NCBI GenBank assembly: GCA_030055545.1
Contig: JASFYK010000048.1
Coordinates: 1-7,029 of the forward strand
Length of the DNA: 7,029 bases
Reading direction: 5' to 3'
Origin: Thermoproteota archaeon
GTDB taxonomy: Archaea; Thermoproteota; Methanomethylicia; Methanomethylicales; Methanomethylicaceae
Part shown: positions 1 to 5,888 of the stretch, piece after piece
Layout: each line of letters starts with the position of its first letter
How positions within the stretch are numbered: position 1 is the stretch's first letter
Program-made: the position numbers and the translations under genes
The notes under the pieces: generated by a model
Databases searched by the model: none
Seen by the model: only the letters and a program-made list of their open reading frames with translations
What the model was told of the DNA's origin: nothing

Positions 1-8
1 AGAAGGGG

Positions 9-395
9 TCACTTCATGAGGATGGCGTTCAGCACACCGTCCTGACCCGGCCTGGAAGATACCCTTGCTTCTCCCAGTTCAGTCTCTATAATAGCGCCCT
101 TAGTGATGACGCCCCTTCTAGAATAATCGACATTCGAAGGGTTCGACTTCACCTTGGTTATCCTGACCTTCTTGGCAACGTTCGTTTTCGGATCTATCAC
201 GTTTGCATATACTGCCTCGTCCAGCCTCAGTTTGGCTTTCCCGCCATAGCTCCTTGAGATGTTCTTCACGTCTTCGCCAGTACCGAGAGACGTCTCGGTT
301 GGAGCAGAACCAAGCTCATATTTGCGCTTCTCCCTGAAGTGGTGAAGCGTGCCGCCCGTGGGCTTTCGCCTATCCCTGCCCTGATAGTAACTCAT
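9..395 (-). CDS. rps8e: 30S ribosomal protein S8e
   Basis: This gene encodes a small-subunit ribosomal protein found in archaea and eukaryotes but not in bacteria, where S8e binds 16S rRNA. The 128-residue product has the usual archaeal length (about 125-130). Hallmarks seen are the basic N-terminus with YYQGRDRRKPTGG (3-15), KRKYELG (23-29), a central YANVIDPKT block (62-70) and the strongly conserved C-terminal ITKGAIIETELG (97-108) followed by SRPGQDGVLNA (113-123). The ATG at 395 is supported by a GAGGG ribosome binding site six bases upstream. It stands alone, diverging from hypE, with its 3' flank cut off by the window edge. The MSYYQG beginning resembles crenarchaeal/TACK S8e rather than the MKWQGR-like euryarchaeal form, from memory of the family. 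Confidence 0.97.
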   Translation of the reverse strand: MSYYQGRDRRKPTGGTLHHFREKRKYELGSAPTETSLGTGEDVKNISRSYGGKAKLRLDEAVYANVIDPKTNVAKKVRITKVKSNPSNVDYSRRGVITKGAIIETELGEARVSSRPGQDGVLNAILMK

Positions 396-438
396 CGATA
401 TCCCTCATTCTTAAGACACCCATACCAAAAAGGCATAC

Positions 439-447
439 AAATATAAG
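439..447 (-). promoter_or_regulatory. Archaeal TATA box for rps8e, possibly shared with hypE
   Basis: On the minus strand this reads CTTATATTT, preceded by a run of A (AAAAAA) that fits a BRE. Archaeal transcription starts about 25 bases downstream, so the predicted start is near 417, leaving a leader of about 20 bases that contains the ribosome binding site CCCTC/GAGGG at 402-406. The same element reads AAATATAAG on the plus strand. It would place a hypE start near 467, just ahead of its ribosome binding site, so one near-symmetrical box could serve both genes. The minus-strand use is the better match. Confidence 0.6.
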
Positions 448-466
448 TTTTTTGAAGTTTACCAAA

Positions 467-472
467 GAGGGG
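467..472 (+). promoter_or_regulatory. Ribosome binding site that fixes the TTG start of hypE
   Basis: GAGGGG lies eight bases before TTG 481. No ATG or GTG in this frame lies between here and the conserved GAGGK motif, so this site decides the start codon. Confidence 0.6.
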
Positions 473-480
473 CGAGCCTT

Positions 481-1500
481 TTGAAGGACTTGATACAGCT
501 GAGCCAAGGCGCTGGCGGAAAGCTCATGGACGAGCTCATAAAGAGGGTAATAATAGGCAACATAAGCAGGAGAAAGGTAGGAGATGGCATAGGGCTCGAC
601 GAGTTCGACGACGGCGCAACCATACCATACGGCGGGGTCCAGATCGCAGTTTCCTCTGACGGACACATCGTCGATCCTCCGTTCTTCCCAGGCGGGGATA
701 TTGGAAAGCTCGCGGTATGCGGGGCGATAAACGACCTTGCAATGATCGGAGCCAAGCCGCTCGCATTGACGGATACGGTTATTGTGGAGGAGGGATATCC
801 AGTCGAGGACCTCACGAAAATAGTCAGATCGATGAACGAGACCGCAGAACGGACTGGTACTGCAATTGTACATGGTGACTTCAAGGTCATGCCTAAGGGG
901 AAGCTTGACAAGATCGTGATATCAACGACTGGAATAGGGATAGTCGAAGGCGATCCGATACTGGACTCAGGGCTCAAGGAAGGGGATGCCATTATCGTCA
1001 CCGGTCCGATAGGGGATCATGGGATCGCAATAGCGTCCCTCAGGAGCGGACTCAGCTTCAGCACATCAGTAATTTCGGACGTCGCCCCACTTTGGGAGGT
1101 CATGCGCACAGCCATGTCAGCAGGAAGTGTGACTGCTGCCAAGGATCCTACGAGGGGCGGAGTGGCCATGGCACTTAACGAAATGGCCGAGAGATCAGGG
1201 GTCAGCATATGGATCAGGGAGGAGGACATCCCAATAAGGCAGGAAGTCATTGGAGCTTGTGAGATGCTCGGTCTCGACCCGTTGGAGCTCACCTGCGAGG
1301 GTAGGGCGATTATAGGGGTTGGAAGCGAAAGCGCGGAGGGCGTGCTTCAGGCGATTAGGAGGGTGCCTGAGGGGAAAGACGCGAGGATAGTCGGAACTGT
1401 ACGCGGTGAGAGACCAGGCTATGTGATAATGGAGACTTCGGCAGGAGGGAAGAGGATAGTGAACCCACCTCTGGGGGAGCCGACCCCTAGGATCTGCTGA
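481..1500 (+). CDS. hypE: Hydrogenase maturation protein HypE
   Basis: HypE converts a carbamoyl group, placed on its C-terminal cysteine by HypF, into thiocyanate using ATP. It then passes cyanide to the HypC-HypD complex to build the Fe(CN)2CO centre of [NiFe] hydrogenases in the cytoplasm. The 339 residues have the usual length and the AIR-synthase (PurM-like) two-domain fold. Seen are GAGGK (10-14), DPPFFPGGDIGKLAVCG (65-81) with NDLAMIGAKP (84-93), HGDFKV (131-136), DPTRGGVA (222-229) and the diagnostic C-terminal PRIC with Cys339 as the last residue. The TTG start is chosen because it includes GAGGK and has a GAGGGG site eight bases upstream. No other hyp or hydrogenase gene is in the window, so its partners must be elsewhere. 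The gene converges with the triphosphatase gene, and a T-rich tract just after its stop probably ends the transcript. Confidence 0.96.
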   Translation: MKDLIQLSQGAGGKLMDELIKRVIIGNISRRKVGDGIGLDEFDDGATIPYGGVQIAVSSDGHIVDPPFFPGGDIGKLAVCGAINDLAMIGAKPLALTDTVIVEEGYPVEDLTKIVRSMNETAERTGTAIVHGDFKVMPKGKLDKIVISTTGIGIVEGDPILDSGLKEGDAIIVTGPIGDHGIAIASLRSGLSFSTSVISDVAPLWEVMRTAMSAGSVTAAKDPTRGGVAMALNEMAERSGVSIWIREEDIPIRQEVIGACEMLGLDPLELTCEGRAIIGVGSESAEGVLQAIRRVPEGKDARIVGTVRGERPGYVIMETSAGGKRIVNPPLGEPTPRIC

Positions 1501-1517
1501 CCGCTGCCGATCCGGAA

Positions 1518-2090
1518 TTAGCCCAAAGGCCTTTTTTGTTTTGTTTCGATGAAATACATCTCTTCGTTCAGTCTCGGGATCATTGCCATCAGTACAGCAA
1601 TTTCTGAAAGCCTGACACGGTCCAAGGCACCTTTCGAAAAGTACCCTATCGCCCCCTGCCTCCTCCCGAGACCCTCGATCCCCGTCAGTTCATCCATCAC
1701 TTTCCCTACCTCAGATTTGGTTGAGAGGACCCGCAGCACCACTTCGGCAGGGTATTCGAAGGATGGGCCCCCACCGATCGTAACCCTCCCGTGCCTGTCA
1801 GCTATGGCAGCATACTGCTGATCCATCCAGCCAGATAGCGAATATGGCACCGGGGAGAGCCCCGCCTCTATGCCTACCCCCATCTCCGCACTTTCCTCCT
1901 GCTCCAGCGCCCTCTTAGCCCTCCCTATGGCGCCTCGGATTGTCTCGTCAATGCCCATCGGCTGAGGCGGGACAATGGATGAGACCTCCTTAATGATAAC
2001 CTCCACCCGAGGCAGGAATAGGGAGAATACGTTCTTCACCGCCTGCGCCTTGACTGGGTTTGAGGACCCAACTGCTACTATCAACTGCAT
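1518..2090 (-). CDS. Inosine/xanthosine triphosphatase, DUF84 (YjjX/NTPase) family
   Basis: Members of this family hydrolyse non-canonical purine triphosphates such as ITP and XTP, keeping damaged bases out of DNA and RNA. The fold is related to Maf/HAM1 nucleotide phosphatases. In the 190-residue product I see the N-terminal GSSNPVK substrate loop (8-14), QPMGIDETIRGA (43-54), GIEAGL (73-78), the GGGPSFEYP block (106-114) and QGAIGYFSKGALDR (145-158), in the expected order and spacing, so the protein looks complete and active. I start at ATG 2090 because it gives the family-typical MQLIVAVGSSNP. A GTG directly upstream at 2093 would add one residue. The bases before it, CTGGTG, lie too close to act as a normal ribosome binding site, so a leaderless or near-leaderless transcript is possible. 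It diverges from the peptidase gene across 58 bp. The exact substrate preference is inferred from the family. Confidence 0.9.
   Translation of the reverse strand: MQLIVAVGSSNPVKAQAVKNVFSLFLPRVEVIIKEVSSIVPPQPMGIDETIRGAIGRAKRALEQEESAEMGVGIEAGLSPVPYSLSGWMDQQYAAIADRHGRVTIGGGPSFEYPAEVVLRVLSTKSEVGKVMDELTGIEGLGRRQGAIGYFSKGALDRVRLSEIAVLMAMIPRLNEEMYFIETKQKRPLG
1532..1546 (+). terminator. T-rich archaeal terminator for hypE
   Basis: The tract TTTTTTGTTTTGTTT begins about 30 bases after the hypE stop codon. Archaeal RNA polymerase stops at such U-rich stretches without needing a hairpin. It lies inside the 3' end of the opposing triphosphatase gene, so the two transcripts would overlap by a few dozen bases. 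Confidence 0.55.
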
Positions 2091-2103
2091 CACCAGAGAT
2101 AAT

Positions 2104-2111
2104 CATAAAAG
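2104..2111 (+). promoter_or_regulatory. Weak TATA-like element in the triphosphatase/peptidase divergent spacer
   Basis: CATAAAAG in the 58 bp spacer would place a plus-strand start near 2133, just ahead of the AGGTG site of the peptidase gene. On the minus strand the same bases read CTTTTATG, but they lie too close (about 16 bases) to the triphosphatase ATG for a normal leader. The match to consensus is modest. Confidence 0.35.
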
Positions 2112-2136
2112 GGGAACAGATAAGAATGCTTCTAAC

Positions 2137-2141
2137 AGGTG
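2137..2141 (+). promoter_or_regulatory. Ribosome binding site that fixes the GTG start of the peptidase
   Basis: AGGTG stands seven bases before GTG 2149, the best-placed site in this frame. It argues against the longer reading that begins inside the opposing gene at 1975. Confidence 0.6.
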
Positions 2142-2148
2142 CGGTCAA

Positions 2149-3228
2149 GTGGATCACAGGCGCAGAATCAACGAACTTGTCTCAGGCATCGAGGGGATGG
2201 GGCTCGATGGCGCAATAATATTCGGCCCCGAGAATATCCACTATTTGACGGGGGCGCCGTTTGTCAGGGGGAGCTATGGCAAGCTCCTATTTGTCAACAA
2301 AGATGGGGAAGCATCGCTGATTGTGAGCGATCTGGATTATCAGGAGGTCAGCGACACGGTCAATTCGGCAGAGATAGTCAAGACCGACTTCATGGAGAAG
2401 CCCCTCGACAGGCTCAGGAAGATTGTGAAGGATTCCCCAAGACTGGGCTTCGAGGACGGGGTAATCAGTGCTGCGTTGAAGGAAAAGATCGCCGGAGAGT
2501 TCAAACTGGAACCGCTCCGCGGGCTCGTAGAAAGGATGAGGGAAAGGAAAGACGCTGAGGAGATTGCGGTCATTGAGAAAGCGCAGTCAATCAACGACAG
2601 GGCGCTCGAAAAGGCGATAAACAACATGAAGGAAGGGATGAGCGAACTTGAGATAGCGGCGGAGCTTGAATACTACCTGAGGAAAGAGGGTGAGGAATCG
2701 TTCGCCTTCGAAACTATAGTTGCTTCAGGACCTAGAGGAGTTTATCCCCACGGGATGCCCAGCACGAGAAAGCCTTCCAAGGGAGATTCGGTCGTGATAG
2801 ACTTTGGGGCTAAGTATGGCGGATACTGCTCAGACATGACAAGGACGCTCTTCTTTGGCAATCCCGACGCAGATGCCAGGAGAGCGTATGAAGCAGTCAG
2901 AGAGGCTCAGGAGAAGGCTATCGAGAACGTCAGTGATGGAGTCTCAGGCAAGGAGGTCGATGCGGTGGCCCGGGGAATACTAGATCGCCTTGGCCTCGGA
3001 AAGTATTTTGTGCACGGGCTCGGACATGGAGTGGGAATTGAGATCCATGAGGCGCCTGTTGTCGGACCTTCGAATGAGAATCCGCTGGTGCCAGGCAACG
3101 TGATTACAATTGAGCCTGGAGCCTACATCCCCGGGAGGTTTGGGATAAGGATAGAGGACCTTTTGGTCGTAGAGAAGGGTGGAAAGAGGGATCTGACCAA
3201 ATTCCCTAGGGACCTCCTCGTAATTTAA
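2149..3228 (+). CDS. pepQ: M24B-family Xaa-Pro peptidase (aminopeptidase P/prolidase type)
   Basis: This cytoplasmic metallopeptidase cleaves the bond before proline in dipeptides or at peptide N-termini, recycling amino acids from degraded protein. From GTG 2149 the product has 359 residues, typical for archaeal members. A creatinase-type N-terminal domain (about 5-125, with the usual PENIHYLTG near 27-35) is followed by a pita-bread catalytic domain. All five metal ligands are visible: Asp218 (VIDFGA), Asp229 (SDMTRT), His293 (GLGHGVG), Glu322 (TIEPGAY) and Glu336 (RIEDLL). The substrate-binding His201 (PHG) and His300 (IHEAP) are also present. Open reading continues upstream to 1975, but that part overlaps the triphosphatase gene and does not resemble the family. 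Whether it acts as prolidase or aminopeptidase P cannot be told from motifs, so the symbol is provisional. Confidence 0.93.
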   Translation: MDHRRRINELVSGIEGMGLDGAIIFGPENIHYLTGAPFVRGSYGKLLFVNKDGEASLIVSDLDYQEVSDTVNSAEIVKTDFMEKPLDRLRKIVKDSPRLGFEDGVISAALKEKIAGEFKLEPLRGLVERMRERKDAEEIAVIEKAQSINDRALEKAINNMKEGMSELEIAAELEYYLRKEGEESFAFETIVASGPRGVYPHGMPSTRKPSKGDSVVIDFGAKYGGYCSDMTRTLFFGNPDADARRAYEAVREAQEKAIENVSDGVSGKEVDAVARGILDRLGLGKYFVHGLGHGVGIEIHEAPVVGPSNENPLVPGNVITIEPGAYIPGRFGIRIEDLLVVEKGGKRDLTKFPRDLLVI

Positions 3229-3236
3229 AACATCTC

Positions 3237-3257
3237 ACGTCATAAACGTAAGGACGT
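3237..3257 (+). repeat. Short inverted repeat between pepQ and uppS
   Basis: ACGTC at 3237-3241 and GACGT at 3253-3257 are perfect inverse copies, with a third ACGT near the centre at 3246-3249. It lies just after the peptidase stop and before the AT-rich uppS promoter. No T-tract follows on the plus strand, so it is a poor terminator. It could be an operator or chance. Confidence 0.3.
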
Positions 3258-3272
3258 ATCAAAAACCAAAAC

Positions 3273-3283
3273 AAAATAAATAG
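3273..3283 (+). promoter_or_regulatory. Probable TATA region for uppS
   Basis: AAAATAAATAG, preceded by an A/C-rich stretch, would give a transcription start near 3303 and a leader of about 33 bases. This leader contains GGGGGT at 3321-3326, ten bases before ATG 3337, as ribosome binding site. A second box, CTATAATA at 3289-3296, is possible but would put the start almost on top of that site. Confidence 0.4.
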
Positions 3284-3336
3284 ATCGCTATAATACATTC
3301 CCGTCCTGATCAAACGAACCGGGGGTTGTCCGTAGG

Positions 3337-4134
3337 ATGAAAGCCTCAAGTGGATTACATGCGATAAGGGGGTGGGTTGTCAACTGGATCTACAAGTACT
3401 ATGAGAAGAGGCTTTCAAACAGCGTAAAGGATGGGCAGATCCCTAGGCATGTAGGCCTCATTCTCGACGGGAACCGACGCTGGGCGAGGGAGTTGGGCCT
3501 CGATCCCACTCTCGGGCATCAGTACGGGTTCGAGAAGCTTAAGGAGGTCCTTCAATGGTGCTGGGAGATTGGCATCAAAACGGTGACTGTATACGCGCTC
3601 TCGACCGAGAACCTCAGCAGGCCCAGGGAGGAGGTCGATGCTTTAATCGGCTTGGCGGAAAAGGCATTCAACGATGTAATCGAGAGCAAGGAGATCCACG
3701 AGAGGAAGGTCAGGATCAAAGCCCTCGGTAGACTCCACCTCCTCAAGGAGTCGTTGAGGGAGGCCATCCGCAGGGCAGAAGAGAGCACCAAGGGCTACAG
3801 CGACCGAAGGCTGAACGTCGCGATAGCCTACGGAGGCAGGGCCGAAATACTCGACGCAGCAAGGAAGATACTTGCGGACGTCATAAACGGGGATCTGGAG
3901 GTGGGCGAGATAAACGAAGACACGTTTGCAAGGTACCTGTACACAGCAGAGGACCCGGACCCAGATCTGATCATAAGAACCTCCGGGGAAGAGAGGTTGA
4001 GCGGTTTCCTCCTGTGGCAAAGCGCATATTCCGAGTTCTATTTTATGGACGTCTATTGGCCCGAACTGAGGAAGATAGATCTCTTAAGAGCAATAAGGAC
4101 CTACCAAAGGAGACAAAGAAGATTCGGAATCTGA
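3337..4134 (+). CDS. uppS: Di-trans,poly-cis-polyprenyl diphosphate synthase (cis-prenyltransferase, UppS family)
   Basis: The enzyme adds isopentenyl diphosphate units in cis to an allylic primer such as FPP or GGPP, making the long polyprenyl diphosphate. In archaea its dolichol-like phosphate carries sugars for N-glycosylation and other surface glycans. In 265 residues all family motifs are present: LDGNRRWA (43-50, catalytic Asp44), TVYALSTEN (84-92), IAYGGRAE (163-170), the RTSGEERLSGF block (214-224; pyrophosphate-binding Arg214 and Arg220), and AYSEFYF (230-236; Mg-binding Glu233) followed by YWPELR (240-245). The N-terminal WIYKYYEKRL (17-26) is the usual archaeal lead-in. The ATG at 3337 is the only likely start before LDGNRR. 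No terminator-like T-tract follows on the plus strand, so read-through toward the convergent pilin-like gene is possible. Product chain length cannot be inferred. Confidence 0.95.
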   Translation: MKASSGLHAIRGWVVNWIYKYYEKRLSNSVKDGQIPRHVGLILDGNRRWARELGLDPTLGHQYGFEKLKEVLQWCWEIGIKTVTVYALSTENLSRPREEVDALIGLAEKAFNDVIESKEIHERKVRIKALGRLHLLKESLREAIRRAEESTKGYSDRRLNVAIAYGGRAEILDAARKILADVINGDLEVGEINEDTFARYLYTAEDPDPDLIIRTSGEERLSGFLLWQSAYSEFYFMDVYWPELRKIDLLRAIRTYQRRQRRFGI

Positions 4135-4145
4135 GTCTAGAATTC

Positions 4146-4183
4146 AAAAAAACAAGTAAAGTGAAATTGATGGGTTATAAAAA
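4146..4183 (-). terminator. T-rich terminator tracts for the pilin-like gene
   Basis: Just after the stop codon of the minus-strand gene the RNA-like strand carries TTTTT (4183-4179) and then TTTTTTT (4152-4146) in an AT-rich setting. This is the usual archaeal factor-independent termination signal. Confidence 0.5.
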
Positions 4184-4191
4184 GGCTGGAT

Positions 4192-5655
4192 TCAAGAATC
4201 TTCTATTACTGTGACCAATAATTTCGCCTGATCCAAGAATACTGTAGCCCCTTCCGGAAGGTCATCGACTGGAAACATCCAAGTTTTAACAATCCCGTTT
4301 TCGTCTATAAAGTCCATGCAGTTTTCACCAGAAATAGTGAAGATCCAAGTTTTAGTCTGTTGACTCCCAGAAATGGTTCCTAGGATTTGCCAATGCTTGT
4401 CGGACGGATTCGACGGGCTATAATTGAAGACGTTGAACCAGTATGAGGTATTTGAAGGGAAGATTCCGGTTACTGAGAATATCATCTTGGTTACATTTGC
4501 ATAGTCTTGAATATGCTGGCTCAAATCATACATAATCACGGTGTCGATCCCGTAGGTGTATTTCTGACCTAGCACCAAAGCAAAATAATTATATTTAATA
4601 TTTAAATTTCCAGAGGTTTTAGCGGTTATGTTAATTCTTACATTCCAAGATCCGTCATCAGAAACTAGCGAATCCATTTTCATAGGAATGGAAAAGTTGT
4701 ACTCGCCGCCATAGGCAGAGTTGTCCATGTTTATACTTTCCCAATAACCATTGCCATCTGTCGAAGTCGAATAAGAACCTTTTGTCCAGTTGAAGAATTC
4801 AACAGTAACGTTAACAGGAAAGTTGCCACTTTGGAGGCTGACGCTGAAGTCAAGTCTAAATCTGTCGAAATTGGGGTTTTGGACTGCGCCATTAAATATC
4901 GTTGAGCTCATTATTGAGTCGGGCAGTTTATTGGTTACTACATGGAGAAATTTATTGTCATATTTTAGTAGTGCATCGATTCCTAAAGTTTTTGGACCCT
5001 CCAGAGTCTCTCCATTCAAGTCATAGTAAAGTGCTGCAAAAGAATCGTTATAGCCCAAGAATCCAAACTCCTTTGAAGGTATCGAGTAAAAATCTCCGTC
5101 AATCCTTAGCAAGCTTTGATTGTAAACAAGGGGATTTGTAATCAGCACACCATTGACGCTTATATTTGACACCCTAAAAACATACTCATGCATGTAAGGC
5201 TCTGGAGGCGGGAGTGCATCATTAACGAAAGGATTTCCAAGGACTTTTGAAATTATCTTGTTCCCCCTATCAGTTACTCCGGTTATTTCATACCAGTTCC
5301 ATACATCCATTCCGGCTGCGTCAACAATAACATCAACAACTTCATTTACTCCCTCTGTCTTGTCGACAGGCACAACAGCAACAATTCTTCCCATATAGTC
5401 CTTAATGTAAAGCCTGTCTATAACCGAATTAACGCTGCCCCTGTTGAGTACATGAATGTAGATGGTTTTGTCCTCGGCTACGGCGACCTGAACTATCCTT
5501 AGATCCTCCAATATACGGTTTGCCTCGGTCGAGGAGTCTACAGAAATCACGCTAGATGAAACTATAGCTAATACTATTGCCGCTGCACCGACTGCCACAA
5601 CCACCATTAATATCGTGGCGATTAAGGGGGAAACTCCCTTGGATTTTGATTTCAA
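4192..5655 (-). CDS. Large type IV pilin-like surface protein with class III signal peptide
   Basis: This is a predicted exported protein anchored or assembled through an archaeal type IV pilin N-terminus. From TTG 5655 the product has 487 residues. It starts MKSKSKG, then a cleavage site KG|V for prepilin peptidase, and VSPLIATILMVVVAVGAAA opens a hydrophobic helix (about 8-38), as in the archaeal Pilin_N family. A small beta domain follows (IYIHVLNRGS near 65-74, RLYIKDYMGRIVAVV near 81-95). A long beta-rich outer region of over 300 residues has no motif I recognise. It holds ten N-X-S/T sequons between about residues 164 and 411, none near the N-terminus, and one cysteine. Ordinary archaeal pilins are 100-200 residues, so this may be an adhesin or minor pilin. 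TTG 5655 is preferred over TTG 5670 because GGAG lies nine bases before it and the predicted transcript begins near 5670. Base composition is AT-richer than in the flanking genes. Confidence 0.85.
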   Translation of the reverse strand: MKSKSKGVSPLIATILMVVVAVGAAAIVLAIVSSSVISVDSSTEANRILEDLRIVQVAVAEDKTIYIHVLNRGSVNSVIDRLYIKDYMGRIVAVVPVDKTEGVNEVVDVIVDAAGMDVWNWYEITGVTDRGNKIISKVLGNPFVNDALPPPEPYMHEYVFRVSNISVNGVLITNPLVYNQSLLRIDGDFYSIPSKEFGFLGYNDSFAALYYDLNGETLEGPKTLGIDALLKYDNKFLHVVTNKLPDSIMSSTIFNGAVQNPNFDRFRLDFSVSLQSGNFPVNVTVEFFNWTKGSYSTSTDGNGYWESINMDNSAYGGEYNFSIPMKMDSLVSDDGSWNVRINITAKTSGNLNIKYNYFALVLGQKYTYGIDTVIMYDLSQHIQDYANVTKMIFSVTGIFPSNTSYWFNVFNYSPSNPSDKHWQILGTISGSQQTKTWIFTISGENCMDFIDENGIVKTWMFPVDDLPEGATVFLDQAKLLVTVIEDS

Positions 5656-5664
5656 TTTTGAGAT

Positions 5665-5668
5665 CTCC
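5665..5668 (-). promoter_or_regulatory. Ribosome binding site deciding the pilin-like start
   Basis: GGAG (followed by ATCT, so close to GGAGGTGATCT) stands nine bases before TTG 5655 on the minus strand. The earlier TTG at 5670 has no such site and sits at the predicted transcription start. Confidence 0.5.
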
Positions 5669-5687
5669 AATTACTGTTTAACACTTG

Positions 5688-5705
5688 CATCATATAAACA
5701 TGATG
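5688..5705. promoter_or_regulatory. Pilin-gene TATA box inside a perfect inverted repeat
   Basis: On the minus strand 5700-5691 reads TGTTTATATG, a very good TATA box that predicts a transcript start near 5670. It lies within CATCAT (5688-5693), six bases, ATGATG (5700-5705), a perfect 6-bp inverted repeat centred on the box. A dimeric regulator bound here would block TBP, so this is a candidate operator for repression of the pilin-like gene. The repeat is short, so chance is possible. Confidence 0.5.
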
Positions 5706-5727
5706 TATGACACTTATACAGTTGTCT

Positions 5728-5759
5728 AATGTTGCAGTATGATGGGTTGAAGCAACATT
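5728..5759. repeat. 8-bp inverted repeat adjoining the toroid-gene TATA box
   Basis: AATGTTGC (5728-5735) and GCAACATT (5752-5759) are exact inverse copies 16 bases apart. The right arm runs into the TATA box TTTATATT at 5758. This fits a regulator site over the BRE/TATA region, or a hairpin in single strands. It lies between the two divergent promoters. Confidence 0.5.
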
Positions 5760-5766
5760 TATATTG
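5757..5766 (+). promoter_or_regulatory. Strong TATA box, plus strand, upstream of the toroid gene
   Basis: ATTTATATTG is close to the archaeal consensus and predicts a transcription start near 5788. The first long coding frame begins only at 5889, which implies a leader of about 100 bases, long for an archaeon. Weaker boxes nearer the gene (GATAAAAC at 5815) cannot be excluded. Confidence 0.5.
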
Positions 5767-5827
5767 CCATGATATAGGGTTTTGGTGGAAGAATAACTAA
5801 GAGAATAATGATCGGATAAAACAACTC

Positions 5828-5884
5828 ATGATCGAAATGGTTTTCTCAAAGCAAACTAGAAGACATTTAGATAAGGCGAATTGA
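5828..5884 (+). CDS. Possible 18-codon upstream reading frame in the toroid-gene leader
   Basis: ATG 5828 opens MIEMVFSKQTRRHLDKAN and stops at TGA 5882-5884, four bases before the ATG of the toroid gene, in a different frame. If translated, it would couple ribosomes onto the next gene, which lacks a clear ribosome binding site. No binding site precedes it either, and a frame this short is expected by chance. Confidence 0.2.
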   Translation: MIEMVFSKQTRRHLDKAN

Positions 5885-5888
5885 CGGC

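Noticed and set aside
370..1292. Minus-strand open frames opposite hypE (up to 180 codons)
   Set aside because: They lie entirely or mostly under hypE, lack family motifs, and reflect the codon pattern of the real gene.
1975..2148. N-terminal extension of 58 residues on the Xaa-Pro peptidase frame
   Set aside because: It overlaps the opposing triphosphatase gene, does not resemble the creatinase N-terminal domain, and a GTG with an AGGTG ribosome binding site at 2149 gives the family-normal length.
3643..4020. 125-codon minus-strand frame opposite uppS
   Set aside because: It is a shadow of a gene with all catalytic motifs intact, and it has no motif of its own.
4189..4200. GATTCAAGAATC perfect dyad at the end of the pilin-like gene
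   Set aside because: The loop would be only two bases, too tight for a hairpin, and it lies in coding sequence. The T-tracts downstream explain termination better.
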